DNA of 6,597 nt from Thermoplasmatota archaeon (GCA_023475455.1 JAMCVR010000154.1:1-6597), one strand, 5' to 3'; counted from the stretch's first letter, positions 1 to 6,468 are shown. Translations and numbers: made by a program. The notes: generated by a model not told the origin, from the sequence alone.

Positions 1-127
1 CCTGTACCCGTCCCCATGCCCGCGAGGAAATCGGATAGCGCTGCTAAGCCGGTCGCTGTGAGCTCTTCTACTTCAGTTCGATTTGCGTTGGCATCGGCTC
101 GGCTCAGTCAGACCGAGAAAGCCAAGC
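1..127. other. Unassigned left-end segment, apparently unrelated to the channel gene that follows
   Basis: No gene is recognised here. In an intact MscS-family gene this stretch would encode the third membrane helix and the first half of the beta domain. Instead, the channel's frame has a TGA stop at 59-61 and its residues before about base 128 do not look like MscS. By hand count the segment is about 59% GC, a little lower than the flanking genes. A weak hairpin (CTCGG 98-102, CCGAG 113-117) is present. Short open frames run through it on both strands, and none can be assigned. It may be the end of a repeated or inserted element, or a wrongly joined contig end. Confidence 0.5.
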
Positions 128-604
128 GGCCTGGTCGAGGAGATGACGCTGCGCTACATCCGCCTGCGCGACTACGAAGGCAGCGTGCATACCATTCCCA
201 ACGGCATCGTCGACACCGTCACCAACCGCAGCCGCGGCTTCGCCTATGCGGTGATCGATATCGGCGTGGCGTATCGCGAGGACATCGACGCGGTCTATGC
301 CGCGATGCGGGAGGTGGCGGCCGAACTGCGCGCCGACCCGGAACTCGCCGACAAGATCGTGGACGACCTCGAAATAGCCGGCGTCGATCAATGGGCGGAT
401 TCCGCCGTGGTGGTCCGCTGCCGCTTCAAGGTCAAACCGCTGGAGCAGTGGGGGGTGCGGCGCGCGTTTCTGTATCGCCTGAAAAAGGCGTTCGACGCTG
501 CCGGCATCGAGATTCCCTATCCGCACCTCACGGTGTATGCCGGACAGGACAAGCAGGGACACGCCGCGCCCTTGCCGCTGCGCATCGAGCGCGGGCCGGC
601 CTGA
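128..604 (+). CDS. MscS-family mechanosensitive ion channel, C-terminal fragment (5'-truncated)
   Basis: Intact proteins of this family are heptameric inner-membrane channels that open under membrane tension during hypo-osmotic shock. This fragment of 158 codons starts at GLVEEMTLR, inside the beta domain. It continues through LRDYEGSVHTIPNG, the family's conserved R-x-x-D/E-G-x-x-x-x-IPNG turn, then the alpha/beta domain (VIDIGVAYREDID), and ends with FDAAGIEIPYPH, matching the FDAAGISFPYP end of E. coli MscS. All membrane helices, including the pore-lining one, are absent, so this piece alone cannot form a channel. A TTG at 83 or an ATG at 143 could serve as a start, but the family match begins near 128 and an in-frame stop lies at 59-61. 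I therefore read it as an interrupted gene or an assembly-truncated one. It converges on the MarR gene with 12 bp between stop codons. Confidence 0.85.
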   Translation, partial: GLVEEMTLRYIRLRDYEGSVHTIPNGIVDTVTNRSRGFAYAVIDIGVAYREDIDAVYAAMREVAAELRADPELADKIVDDLEIAGVDQWADSAVVVRCRFKVKPLEQWGVRRAFLYRLKKAFDAAGIEIPYPHLTVYAGQDKQGHAAPLPLRIERGPA

Positions 605-620
605 GCGGGCCGCGGCTCAG
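601..620. terminator. Candidate bidirectional terminator hairpin between convergent genes
   Basis: Perfect 6-bp arms CTGAGC (601-606) and GCTCAG (615-620) enclose an 8-base GC-rich loop. The arms contain the stop codons of both converging genes, TGA at 602-604 on the plus strand and TGA at 619-617 on the minus strand. No T-run follows on either side, so intrinsic termination would be weak. The symmetry may simply follow from two facing TGA codons in GC-rich sequence. Confidence 0.35.
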
Positions 621-1090
621 AGTTCCGACAGCGGTTTTTGCGCATCCCGGATATTGACCGCGCCCATGTGCGCGATCAGCACGGCCAGATCCTGGTTCAG
701 GCGCGAAAGCGCATCGTCGGGCAACTGGCCGAGCGCGTGCGTGAGGATGCCGGTCAGCGGTTGCGGCGCCTTTTCGAGCGCCTGTTCGCCGGCCGCGGTG
801 AGATAGAGCTGGACCACGCGCTGGTCGGCGTGCTTGCGTTCGCGCCGGATCAGGCCGGCCTTCTCGATCTTGTCGAGCAGGTTGCTGGCGGTGGAGGCGT
901 GGATCGACAGGGCCTGCGCCAGCTCGGAGACTTTCATGCCCGGGGTCTGGCGCAGCGCGGCCAGGGCCCAGATCTGCGCGCCGCTGACGCCGCAGGCTTT
1001 TTCCACCGCCTGAAAGTGCTGGCGCACCGCGCCGAAAATGACGCGAAACTGGCGCAGGGCTTCGTTGGCGGCGTTGGGGGATGAACTCAA
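617..1090 (-). CDS. MarR-family transcriptional regulator
   Basis: A 157-residue cytoplasmic DNA-binding protein of normal MarR length. These proteins act as dimers, usually repressing nearby genes until a small ligand or oxidant binds. The winged helix is clear: helix-turn-helix VSELAQALSIHASTASNLLD (54-73), then KIEKAGLIRRER, and the wing with the D-x-R signature (D89, R91) leading to LYLTAAG (95-101). The flanking helices (about 8-32 and 104-146) form the dimerisation region. The start is a TTG at 1090-1088, because the frame is open back to 1135 with no ATG or GTG. A GGAG at 1102-1099, 8 bases upstream, supports it. Cys33 is the only cysteine; its position just before the winged helix is not that of the OhrR peroxidatic cysteine. 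The gene lies 107 bp downstream of the thioredoxin-fold gene on the same strand, so co-transcription is possible. Ligand and targets are not predictable from sequence. Confidence 0.9.
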   Translation of the reverse strand: MSSSPNAANEALRQFRVIFGAVRQHFQAVEKACGVSGAQIWALAALRQTPGMKVSELAQALSIHASTASNLLDKIEKAGLIRRERKHADQRVVQLYLTAAGEQALEKAPQPLTGILTHALGQLPDDALSRLNQDLAVLIAHMGAVNIRDAQKPLSEL

Positions 1091-1138
1091 GATGCGCGCT
1101 CCGGATACGTCGAAACGGCAATCATCGCAGAAATTTCA

Positions 1139-1164
1139 GGCCATCGCGCCCATCGCCCATGGCC
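1139..1164. promoter_or_regulatory. Inverted repeat in the spacer between the thioredoxin-fold and MarR genes
   Basis: Perfect 6-bp arms GGCCAT (1139-1144) and ATGGCC (1159-1164) surround a 14-base GC-rich loop in the 107-bp gap. On the minus strand this lies 3' of the thioredoxin-fold stop and 5' of the MarR start. It could be a processing or termination hairpin or a binding site. There is no T-run, no recognisable -10/-35 pair, and a 6-bp inverted repeat can arise by chance in such GC-rich sequence. Confidence 0.2.
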
Positions 1165-1197
1165 GCACGGGAAGAACGGCGGGGTTTTGTGCGCTGC

Positions 1198-2274
1198 TTA
1201 TTGTTGCGCCGCCGCGACCGGCTCGTCGGCGTAGCGCCAGATGTTCACGTCGCGTCCGGCTTCGCGGATGTGCTCGGCCCTGGCGGCGAGGAAGCGCTGG
1301 AAGCTGGGCTCCTTGAGGTAGGCGCCGGACGCCAGGTAGTCGAACATGCCCTGGGTATGGAACACGCGGAAGGACGATTCCCAGCGGATGACTTCCTTGC
1401 CGGCGGGGTCGAACAGGACGATGCCGGGGGCGTAGTTGACGCCGAGCTGGCGCACCCAGTCGCGCACGGCCATGCGTTTGCCTTCCGGCGTGGTGATCAG
1501 GCCGCGCGACCACATGTCGAGCTGCACGTTGTCGAATTTCGCGATCACGGCGCGGGTGTCCGGGTCGGCCAGCACGCGGCGGTGCAGCACCTCGCAGTCG
1601 GGGCAGTCCTTCTGCTCGAAGAACACGGCGAGCGGCCTGGCAGACTTGCCGCGGCGCCGCAGGTCGGTGGCGTTGTTCAGGAAGAAATCCTGCTTGATCA
1701 TCTCGCCCGACGCCTGCTTCGGCACCTCGCGCGCGGCGACGAAATCGCGGAAGGCGACGGTGTTTTCATGGCGCCCGCCCACCCAGTCGAGCGCGGCCTG
1801 CAGGCGCGCCGGCGGCACATAGCCGTTGAGCCGCAGCAGGATTTTGCCGGTCTCGTCGAAGAACACCAGGCTGGGGGTGAACTGGATTTTCTGCGCCGCG
1901 CTGTAGGTTTTTTCCGTGTAGGCCTTGCCGTCCAGCCCGACCAGTTCCTTGTCGCCCCAGAGGTTGATCGCGATGACGTCGAACTTGTCCTTCATCGTGG
2001 CCTCGATCTCGCGCTGCGACAGATTGCGCTCCACCAGCGCCGAGCAATACGGGCAGCCGTCCTGGGTGAACATCAGGATGACGCGCTTGCGGTTCTTGCG
2101 CGCCTCGTCGATGTCTTCCTTCAGGTGCAGGAAGCTGTCCTTGAACCAGGCGGGATATTCGGTCGTTTTGGCGCCATAGTAGGTGCCCGGCTTGACGGCA
2201 GTCGCCGGTTCCGCGGCGTGGAGGGGAAACGCCGTGAGCAGCGCGAGCACGGCAGTCGGGAAACGAATCATCAT
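1198..2274 (-). CDS. Exported protein with two tandem thioredoxin-fold domains
   Basis: A 358-residue protein, probably periplasmic. Residues 1-21 form a signal peptide (MMIRF, hydrophobic core, then PLHAA before the likely cleavage). Domain 1 (about 40-166) resembles SoxW/thioredoxin-like proteins: strand VILMFTQDG, redox motif CPYC (74-77) and the cis-proline loop FTPS (Pro134). Domain 2 (about 190-345) repeats the plan: LAVFFEQKD, CPDC (224-227) and YAPG (Pro283). Each has a Trp-containing segment between the motifs (NLWGDKE; DMWSRGL). With both CXXC motifs intact, a thiol-disulfide reductase or isomerase role is likely; the partner is unknown. ATG at 2274 (or the adjacent one at 2271) is chosen because a GGAGG lies 5 (or 8) bases upstream and a signal peptide follows directly. 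The frame is open to an ATG at 2355, but that adds a non-signal-like leader and begins inside a palindrome. The MarR gene lies downstream and the exchanger operon diverges upstream. Confidence 0.87.
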   Translation of the reverse strand: MMIRFPTAVLALLTAFPLHAAEPATAVKPGTYYGAKTTEYPAWFKDSFLHLKEDIDEARKNRKRVILMFTQDGCPYCSALVERNLSQREIEATMKDKFDVIAINLWGDKELVGLDGKAYTEKTYSAAQKIQFTPSLVFFDETGKILLRLNGYVPPARLQAALDWVGGRHENTVAFRDFVAAREVPKQASGEMIKQDFFLNNATDLRRRGKSARPLAVFFEQKDCPDCEVLHRRVLADPDTRAVIAKFDNVQLDMWSRGLITTPEGKRMAVRDWVRQLGVNYAPGIVLFDPAGKEVIRWESSFRVFHTQGMFDYLASGAYLKEPSFQRFLAARAEHIREAGRDVNIWRYADEPVAAAQQ

Positions 2275-2279
2275 GGCAG

Positions 2280-2284
2280 CCTCC
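2280..2284 (-). promoter_or_regulatory. Ribosome binding site fixing the start of the thioredoxin-fold gene
   Basis: The minus strand reads GGAGG here, 5 bases before the ATG at 2274 and 8 before the in-frame ATG at 2271. This is a near-consensus Shine-Dalgarno and the main reason for rejecting the upstream ATG at 2355. Confidence 0.75.
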
Positions 2285-2347
2285 ATTATCGTTGTCGGGA
2301 TTGCTGATGAGCATCGTAGCAGGGGATGGACCGGGTTGCCGTGTGCC

Positions 2348-2378
2348 GCGAGCATCGCCGTTCCAGATCGATGCTCGC
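2348..2378. promoter_or_regulatory. Perfect 10-bp-arm palindrome, candidate operator or hairpin
   Basis: GCGAGCATCG (2348-2357) and CGATGCTCGC (2369-2378) are exact reverse complements with an 11-base spacer. The octamer GAGCATCG within the left arm recurs in direct orientation at 2309-2316, 41 bp away (about four helical turns). Placement between two divergent genes suits a regulator-binding site. As RNA in either direction it would be a stable stem-loop, so a 5' leader structure is the alternative. Whether the nearby MarR protein binds it is conjecture. Confidence 0.45.
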
Positions 2379-2484
2379 CAACATGCCAAATTCGTCAATA
2401 ATTCGATCTCGGTACGTGCGTGAATTTCAGTGGCGCGTTTCAAGGCACCCATAGATTCGGAGCTGCATTAAGGTTCATCACACC

Positions 2485-3501
2485 ATGCATGACCTCGTCG
2501 CGATCTGGCTCTCGCTTCTCGCCTGCCTGGCAGTGATTGGTGTAGCGGGCGTCCGGCTCTCGCGCTACGGCGACATCATTGCCGAGAAAAGCGGGCTCAG
2601 CCGCGGCTGGGTGGGACTGATCCTGCTGGCGACGGTCACGTCCTTGCCGGAACTGGTGACCGGTTTGACTTCGGTGACGATCGCCAAGGTACCGGATATC
2701 GCCGTGGGCGACATCATGGGCAGTTGCGTGTTCAACCTGCTCATCATCGTGCTGCTGGATTTTCTTTATCGCAAGGAATCCGTCTACACGCGCGCACGGC
2801 AGGGCAACGTGCTGTCCGCCGGCTATGGCATCGCACTGATCGGTTTCACGGGGTTCAACCTGCTGCTGTACCAGGCTGGCACGATTCCTTCGATCGGCCA
2901 TGTCGGCCTCTACACGCCCGTCATCCTGCTGCTGTATCTGCTGGCCATGCGCTCGCTCTACCGTTACGAGCAGGCGCAGGTCAGCGAGTACGTGGAGGAT
3001 CGAGTCGAACTCTATCCCAGTGTGAGCCTGAAGCAGGCGGTTCAGGGCTACGCCCTGGCCGCGGTTGCGGTGGTGGCGGCCGGCATCTGGCTGCCCTTCA
3101 TCGCCGGGGATCTGGCGGCAGCAATGGCCTGGGAGCAGAGCTTTGTGGGAACGCTGTTTGTCGCAGCCATCACCTCCGCTCCCGAAGTCGTGGTCACCGT
3201 GGCTGCCCTGCGCATGGGCGCGATCGACCTGGCCATCGGCAACCTGTTCGGCAGCAATCTGTTCAACATCGCCATTCTCGCCATCGACGATCTGGCCTAT
3301 CTGCCCGGCCCGCTGTTCGCCGACGTCTCGATCTCGCACGCCGCCTCCGCCTTCTCGGCCATGATGATGAGCGGCCTGGCCGTGGTCGGCCTGGTGCTGC
3401 GGCCGGTGTCGCGCGTCTTCCGCACGGTCAGCTGGATCAGCCTGCTGCTGCTCGTCATCTATCTTTTGAACACCCTGTTCCTTTACCTGTATGGCCACTG
3501 A
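2485..3501 (+). CDS. CaCA-family sodium/calcium-type cation exchanger (YrbG-like)
   Basis: A 338-residue inner-membrane protein with about ten hydrophobic helices, the normal prokaryotic Na+/Ca2+ exchanger layout, which exports Ca2+ or another cation using the ion gradient. Both inverted alpha repeats are present. Alpha-1 (about 44-88) has TSLPE (52-56) and GDIMGSCVFN (75-84). Alpha-2 (about 222-269) has TSAPE (230-234) and GNLFGSNLFN (252-261). The glutamate in each (T/S)-S-x-P-E motif is a cation ligand in the family. A charged cytoplasmic loop at about 156-184 (MRSLYRYEQAQVSEYVEDR) links the halves. Cys81 in alpha-1 replaces the more usual Asn of GSN. The ATG at 2485 follows a weak TAAGG. 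The last 11 bases overlap the ATPase gene, implying one transcript and coupled translation. The actual ion cannot be settled from sequence. Confidence 0.92.
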   Translation: MHDLVAIWLSLLACLAVIGVAGVRLSRYGDIIAEKSGLSRGWVGLILLATVTSLPELVTGLTSVTIAKVPDIAVGDIMGSCVFNLLIIVLLDFLYRKESVYTRARQGNVLSAGYGIALIGFTGFNLLLYQAGTIPSIGHVGLYTPVILLLYLLAMRSLYRYEQAQVSEYVEDRVELYPSVSLKQAVQGYALAAVAVVAAGIWLPFIAGDLAAAMAWEQSFVGTLFVAAITSAPEVVVTVAALRMGAIDLAIGNLFGSNLFNIAILAIDDLAYLPGPLFADVSISHAASAFSAMMMSGLAVVGLVLRPVSRVFRTVSWISLLLLVIYLLNTLFLYLYGH

Positions 3502-6133
3502 ACCCGGCGAACCCTCCCGCTACTGGCATTGCCTCGACAGCGAGGCGGCCGCTGCGCATCTCGACAGCGACCTCGGCATGGGGCTGGCCGCCGATGCGGC
3601 CGCAGCGCGGCTTGAGCAGGTCGGGCCCAACGCCCTGCCGGAGGCCGGGCGGCGCCACCCATTCATCATGCTGGCTTCGCAGTTCACCGACTTCATGATC
3701 CTGGTGCTGATCGCCGCCGCGGTCATCGCGGGCTTCATCGGCGAGCCGCAGGACACTGTCGCCATCGTGGTCATCGTGTTTCTCAACGGCATCATCGGCT
3801 TCGTCCAGGAATACCGCGCCGAGCGCGCGATGGCGGCGCTGAAGCAGCTGGCCAGCCCGCAGGCCCGCGTGATCCGCGACGGTCAGCCGGGGCTCGTCGA
3901 CGCACGCGAACTGGTACCCGGCGATCTGGTGGAGCTGGAAGCCGGCAACATCGTGCCGGCTGACCTGCGCCTGATCGGGCTGGCTTCGCTCAAGGTCGAC
4001 GAGTCCGCGCTCACCGGCGAATCGCAGCCGGTCGAAAAGCAGCTTGCAAGCCTGAAGGAAACCGACCTGCCGCTCGGCGACCGCCTCAACCTGGCGTACA
4101 AGGGAACCATCGTGACCTACGGCCGCGCGCGCGGCCTGGTGGTGGCCACCGGCATGCAGACCGAGCTGGGGAAAATCGCCGCGCTGCTGTCCGGCGAATC
4201 CGGCAGGACGCCGCTGCAAAAGCGTCTGGCGCGCTTCGGCCGGCATCTGGCGCTGGTGGTGCTGGCGATCTGCGCGATCATTTTCGTCGCCGGCTGGCTG
4301 CGCGGCGAGCCGCCGCTGGTGATGCTGCTCACCGCCGTCAGCCTGGCCGTCGCCGCCATTCCCGAGGCACTGCCGGCGGTGGTCACCATTTCGCTCGCGC
4401 TGGGGGCGGCGCGCATGGTCAGGCAGAACGCGCTGATCCGCCGCCTGCCCGCGGTGGAAACGCTCGGCTCGGTCACCTACATCTGCTCCGACAAGACCGG
4501 CACGCTCACGCTGAACCGGATGCAGGTCGACTGCGTGCTGGCCGCCGGAGAAACCCGGCCCCGGCTGCAGGGCGTTGAGGGCGCACCCTGGCGCGAACTG
4601 GGCATGGCCATGGTGCTGTGCAACGATGCCGTGGCCGACGCTGACGGAAAACTGGCCGGCGACCCCACCGAGACCGCCTTGCTCGAAGCCGCGCAGGCGG
4701 CCGGGTTCGACAAGGCGGCTTTGCAGGAAGCCTTGCCGCGCCTGGCGGAGCTTCCCTTCGATTCCGGGCGCGCGCGCATGAGCACGCTGCATCGCGACGG
4801 CGAGGGCGTGCTGGTGCTGGTGAAGGGCGCGCCCGAGGGCGTGCTGTCGCTGTGCAGCGATCAATTGAGCGGCGGCGGAACCGCGGCCATCGATCAGGCG
4901 GCGCTGCAGGACGAATCCGAACAGCAGGCCGCACAGGGCCTGCGCGTGCTGGCCTTTGCGCTGAAGCGGCTGCCGCACCTGCCGGATGCGCTCGATGCCG
5001 CCACGCTGGAAAGCGGGCTGACCTTCATCGGGCTGGCCGGCCTGATCGATCCGCCGCGCCCCGAAGCGGCCGAGTCGGTCGCGGCCTGCAAGGCCGCCGG
5101 CATCATTCCGGTGATGATCACCGGCGACCATCCCGCCACTGCGCGCGCGATCGCAGGCCGGCTGGGCATCATCGAGGACGGCGGCAAGGTGCTCGCCGGC
5201 AGCGAGCTGGCGCGGCTGTCGCTGAAGGAATTCGAACGCGAGGTGGAATCGGTGCGGGTCTACGCCCGCATCAACCCGGAGCAGAAGATCAAGATCGTGC
5301 AGGCGCTGCAGGACAAGGGCGAGTTCGTCGCCATGACGGGCGACGGCGTGAACGACGCGCCGGCGCTGAAAATGGCCGACATCGGCGTCGCCATGGGCCG
5401 TGGCGGCACCGACGTGGCGCGCGAGGCGGCGCACATGACACTCCTGGACGACAACTTCGCCACCATCGTGCATGCGGTGCGAGAAGGCCGCCGCATCTTC
5501 GACAACATCCGCAAGTTCGTCAAATACACCATGACGAGCAACTCGGGCGAGATCTGGACCATCTTTCTCGCGCCCTTCCTTGGCCTGCCGATTCCGCTGC
5601 TGCCGATCCATATTTTGTGGATCAACCTGGTCACCGACGGCCTGCCGGGGCTGGCGCTGGCCGGCGAGCGCGCCGAGCGCAACGTCATGCAGCGGCCGCC
5701 GCGCCCGCCCAAGGAAAGCATCTTCGCCCACGGCATGTGGCAGCACATCCTGTGGGTGGGCCTCTTGATGGGCGGCGTCTCGCTGCTGACCCAGGCATGG
5801 GCGATCCACACCGGCTCGGCGCACTGGCAGAGCATGGTGTTCACCGTGCTCACGCTGTCGCAGCTGGGTCATGTGCTGGCGATCCGTTCCGAGCGCGAAT
5901 CGCTGTTCACCCAGGGCGTGCTGTCCAACCGGCTGCTGATCGCCGCGCTGCTGCTCACCTTCGCCCTGCAGATGGCCGTGCTTTATGTGCCCTGGCTCAA
6001 CCCCATCTTCAAGATCGAGCCCTTGAGCCCGGGCGAACTCGCCGCGTGCCTGGCCCTGTCGTCGCTGGTGTTTGTCGGCGTGGAGATCGAAAAGGCGCTG
6101 GTGCGGCGCGGCTGGATTTACACCAGCGCCTAG
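3491..6133 (+). CDS. P2A-type cation-transporting ATPase, probably Ca2+-exporting
   Basis: A complete 880-residue inner-membrane pump, SERCA-like in length and order. It has an N-terminal cation-ATPase domain (about 10-58), helices M1-M2 (about 57-106), an actuator domain with TGES (175-178), M3-M4 with PEALP (291-295), the phosphorylation motif DKTGT (Asp334), a nucleotide domain with KGAPE (445-449), the hinge motif TGDGVNDAP (from 616), and M5-M10. Ligands expected for Ca2+ are present: Glu292 in M4 (as SERCA Glu309), Asn684 and Glu687 in M5 (NSGE), and Asn712, Thr715 and Asp716 in M6 (NLVTDGLP). Glu801 in SERESL may match the M8 glutamate. Mn2+ or a related ion remains possible. The ATG at 3491 lies inside the exchanger gene with no good ribosome site, so translation is probably coupled. 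Stop TAG is at 6131-6133. Bases 5885-6011 of this gene recur exactly at the window's right end. Confidence 0.95.
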   Translation: MATEPGEPSRYWHCLDSEAAAAHLDSDLGMGLAADAAAARLEQVGPNALPEAGRRHPFIMLASQFTDFMILVLIAAAVIAGFIGEPQDTVAIVVIVFLNGIIGFVQEYRAERAMAALKQLASPQARVIRDGQPGLVDARELVPGDLVELEAGNIVPADLRLIGLASLKVDESALTGESQPVEKQLASLKETDLPLGDRLNLAYKGTIVTYGRARGLVVATGMQTELGKIAALLSGESGRTPLQKRLARFGRHLALVVLAICAIIFVAGWLRGEPPLVMLLTAVSLAVAAIPEALPAVVTISLALGAARMVRQNALIRRLPAVETLGSVTYICSDKTGTLTLNRMQVDCVLAAGETRPRLQGVEGAPWRELGMAMVLCNDAVADADGKLAGDPTETALLEAAQAAGFDKAALQEALPRLAELPFDSGRARMSTLHRDGEGVLVLVKGAPEGVLSLCSDQLSGGGTAAIDQAALQDESEQQAAQGLRVLAFALKRLPHLPDALDAATLESGLTFIGLAGLIDPPRPEAAESVAACKAAGIIPVMITGDHPATARAIAGRLGIIEDGGKVLAGSELARLSLKEFEREVESVRVYARINPEQKIKIVQALQDKGEFVAMTGDGVNDAPALKMADIGVAMGRGGTDVAREAAHMTLLDDNFATIVHAVREGRRIFDNIRKFVKYTMTSNSGEIWTIFLAPFLGLPIPLLPIHILWINLVTDGLPGLALAGERAERNVMQRPPRPPKESIFAHGMWQHILWVGLLMGGVSLLTQAWAIHTGSAHWQSMVFTVLTLSQLGHVLAIRSERESLFTQGVLSNRLLIAALLLTFALQMAVLYVPWLNPIFKIEPLSPGELAACLALSSLVFVGVEIEKALVRRGWIYTSA
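5885..6011 (+). repeat. Internal copy of an exact 127-bp direct repeat (inside the ATPase gene)
   Basis: This stretch encodes Arg799 to about residue 841 of the ATPase and is identical, base for base, to 6471-6597. The offset is 586 bp. The bases just before each copy differ (C at 5884, G at 6470), so the match starts exactly here. This copy is in its natural coding context. Confidence 0.95.
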
Positions 6134-6173
6134 CATAGTGCTTCGTTTTGTCACGTTGTCCGACGCCATTCCG

Positions 6174-6281
6174 TCATGCCGGACTTGATCCGGCATCCAG
6201 TGCGGCGTCAGCCGCAAAACAGACGGGGCGCGCGATGCGCGCTCATTCTTATAACTGGATTCCGTGTCAAGCACGGAATGA
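6174..6281. repeat. Paired 28-bp inverted arms, REP-like double stem-loop
   Basis: Left arm 6174-6201 and right arm 6254-6281 are inverted copies matching at 22 of 28 positions. Each arm is itself a hairpin with a 7-bp stem and 5-base loop: TGCCGGA-CTTGA-TCCGGCA on the left and TTCCGTG-TCAAG-CACGGAA on the right. The six differences form three stem pairs, so both hairpins stay perfect. From memory, dispersed proteobacterial intergenic repeats of the GTCAT-CCGGACTTGATCCGG-ATCCAG type look like this. As RNA from either strand the structure could terminate transcription or protect the 3' ends of the two converging transcripts. Confidence 0.7.
6201..6242. repeat. Two further hairpins in the centre of the palindromic element
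   Basis: TGCGGC-GTCA-GCCGCA (6201-6216) has a 6-bp stem and a 4-base loop. GCGCGC-GAT-GCGCGC (6228-6242) has a 6-bp stem and a 3-base loop, near the centre of the outer inverted repeat. Together with the two arm hairpins this makes four stem-loops within about 110 bp. No T-run follows either one directly. Confidence 0.5.
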
Positions 6282-6312
6282 GGGGGCCCTACGTACCGTT
6301 GGTTACGAAGCA

Positions 6313-6468
6313 CTACACTGGCGCGCCCATGACCTGCGCCCACAGCGCCCTGACCGCTTCGCGCAGGGTTTCCACGGCGGGCAGGGGCACGCGGGCGTAT
6401 TGCGCGCCGCTGAGCTTGACCGCATGCTGCTGGCGGCGCAGTTCGCGGTAGGCGTCGGCGGCGGCCTG
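6313..6468 (-). CDS. 3' end of an unrecognised minus-strand gene (truncated)
   Basis: The minus strand encodes 51 residues ending in TAG (6315-6313). The visible end starts QAAADAYRELRRQQ and finishes LREAVRALWAQVMGAPV. It has strongly GC-rich third positions, a plausible helical, charged composition and no internal stop, like the C-terminus of a real cytoplasmic protein. I do not recognise the family. The frame should continue upstream, but at 6470/6471 it runs into the duplicated ATPase segment, where it soon meets TGA codons. The 5' part of the gene is therefore missing from this sequence. It converges on the ATPase gene. The G of its stop codon belongs to the end repeat of the palindromic element. 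Confidence 0.6.
   Translation of the reverse strand, partial: QAAADAYRELRRQQHAVKLSGAQYARVPLPAVETLREAVRALWAQVMGAPV

Larger units (their letters stand above)
2275..2484. other. Divergent intergenic region between the thioredoxin-fold gene and the exchanger operon
   Basis: This 210-bp region must carry the promoters of both divergent units. It contains the ribosome binding site at 2280-2284, the octamer GAGCATCG at 2309-2316, the palindrome at 2348-2378 and a more AT-rich patch at about 2385-2405. In that patch AATAAT (2397-2402) resembles a -10 box for the plus strand and TTGACG (2398-2393) resembles a -35 box for the minus strand. Neither has a good partner at the right distance, so I call no promoter. 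The exchanger start has only a weak TAAGG (2469-2473), 11 bases upstream. I see no gene here. Confidence 0.6.
6136..6315. mobile_element. MITE-like 180-bp palindromic element bounded by 11-bp inverted repeats
   Basis: TAGTGCTTCGT (6136-6146) and ACGAAGCACTA (6305-6315) are perfect reverse complements. They can be read as a TA target duplication (6136-6137, 6314-6315) flanking 9-bp terminal repeats GTGCTTCGT/ACGAAGCAC, the TA arrangement known for IS630/mariner-type elements and their non-autonomous derivatives such as Correia repeats. The interior holds no gene but is packed with concentric palindromes. It fills the gap between the ATPase stop (6133) and the stop of the converging minus-strand gene (6313), overlapping that stop by 3 bp. 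The alternative is a native bidirectional terminator region with a chance outer repeat. I know of no named family matching these ends. Confidence 0.45.

Noticed and set aside
83..127. A TTG at 83 as a genuine start for a short channel protein
   Set aside because: The 15 residues before GLVEE have no resemblance to the family, no ribosome site is evident, and a protein lacking the membrane domain could not be a channel.
16..657. A 213-codon plus-strand open frame beginning in the left-end segment
   Set aside because: Beyond about base 128 it is an out-of-frame reading of the channel gene (Arg/Gly-rich) and continues into the MarR gene antisense.
1081..2307. A 408-codon plus-strand open frame over the thioredoxin-fold gene
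   Set aside because: It is antisense to a gene with a signal peptide, two CXXC motifs and a good ribosome site; the plus-strand product has no recognisable domain.
2275..2355. A longer start for the thioredoxin-fold protein at the ATG at 2355
   Set aside because: The extra 27 residues would put the signal peptide inside the protein, the ATG falls in the 2348-2378 palindrome, and the GGAGG at 2284-2280 points to 2274/2271.
2373..2402. Plus-strand promoter using AATAAT (2397-2402) as the -10 box
   Set aside because: No acceptable -35 box lies 16-18 bp upstream; the corresponding bases are GC-rich and part of the palindrome.
6136..6315. CRISPR array or tRNA-like structure in the palindromic region
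   Set aside because: There are no regularly spaced direct repeats and no cloverleaf or T-loop pattern; the repeats are inverted and concentric.
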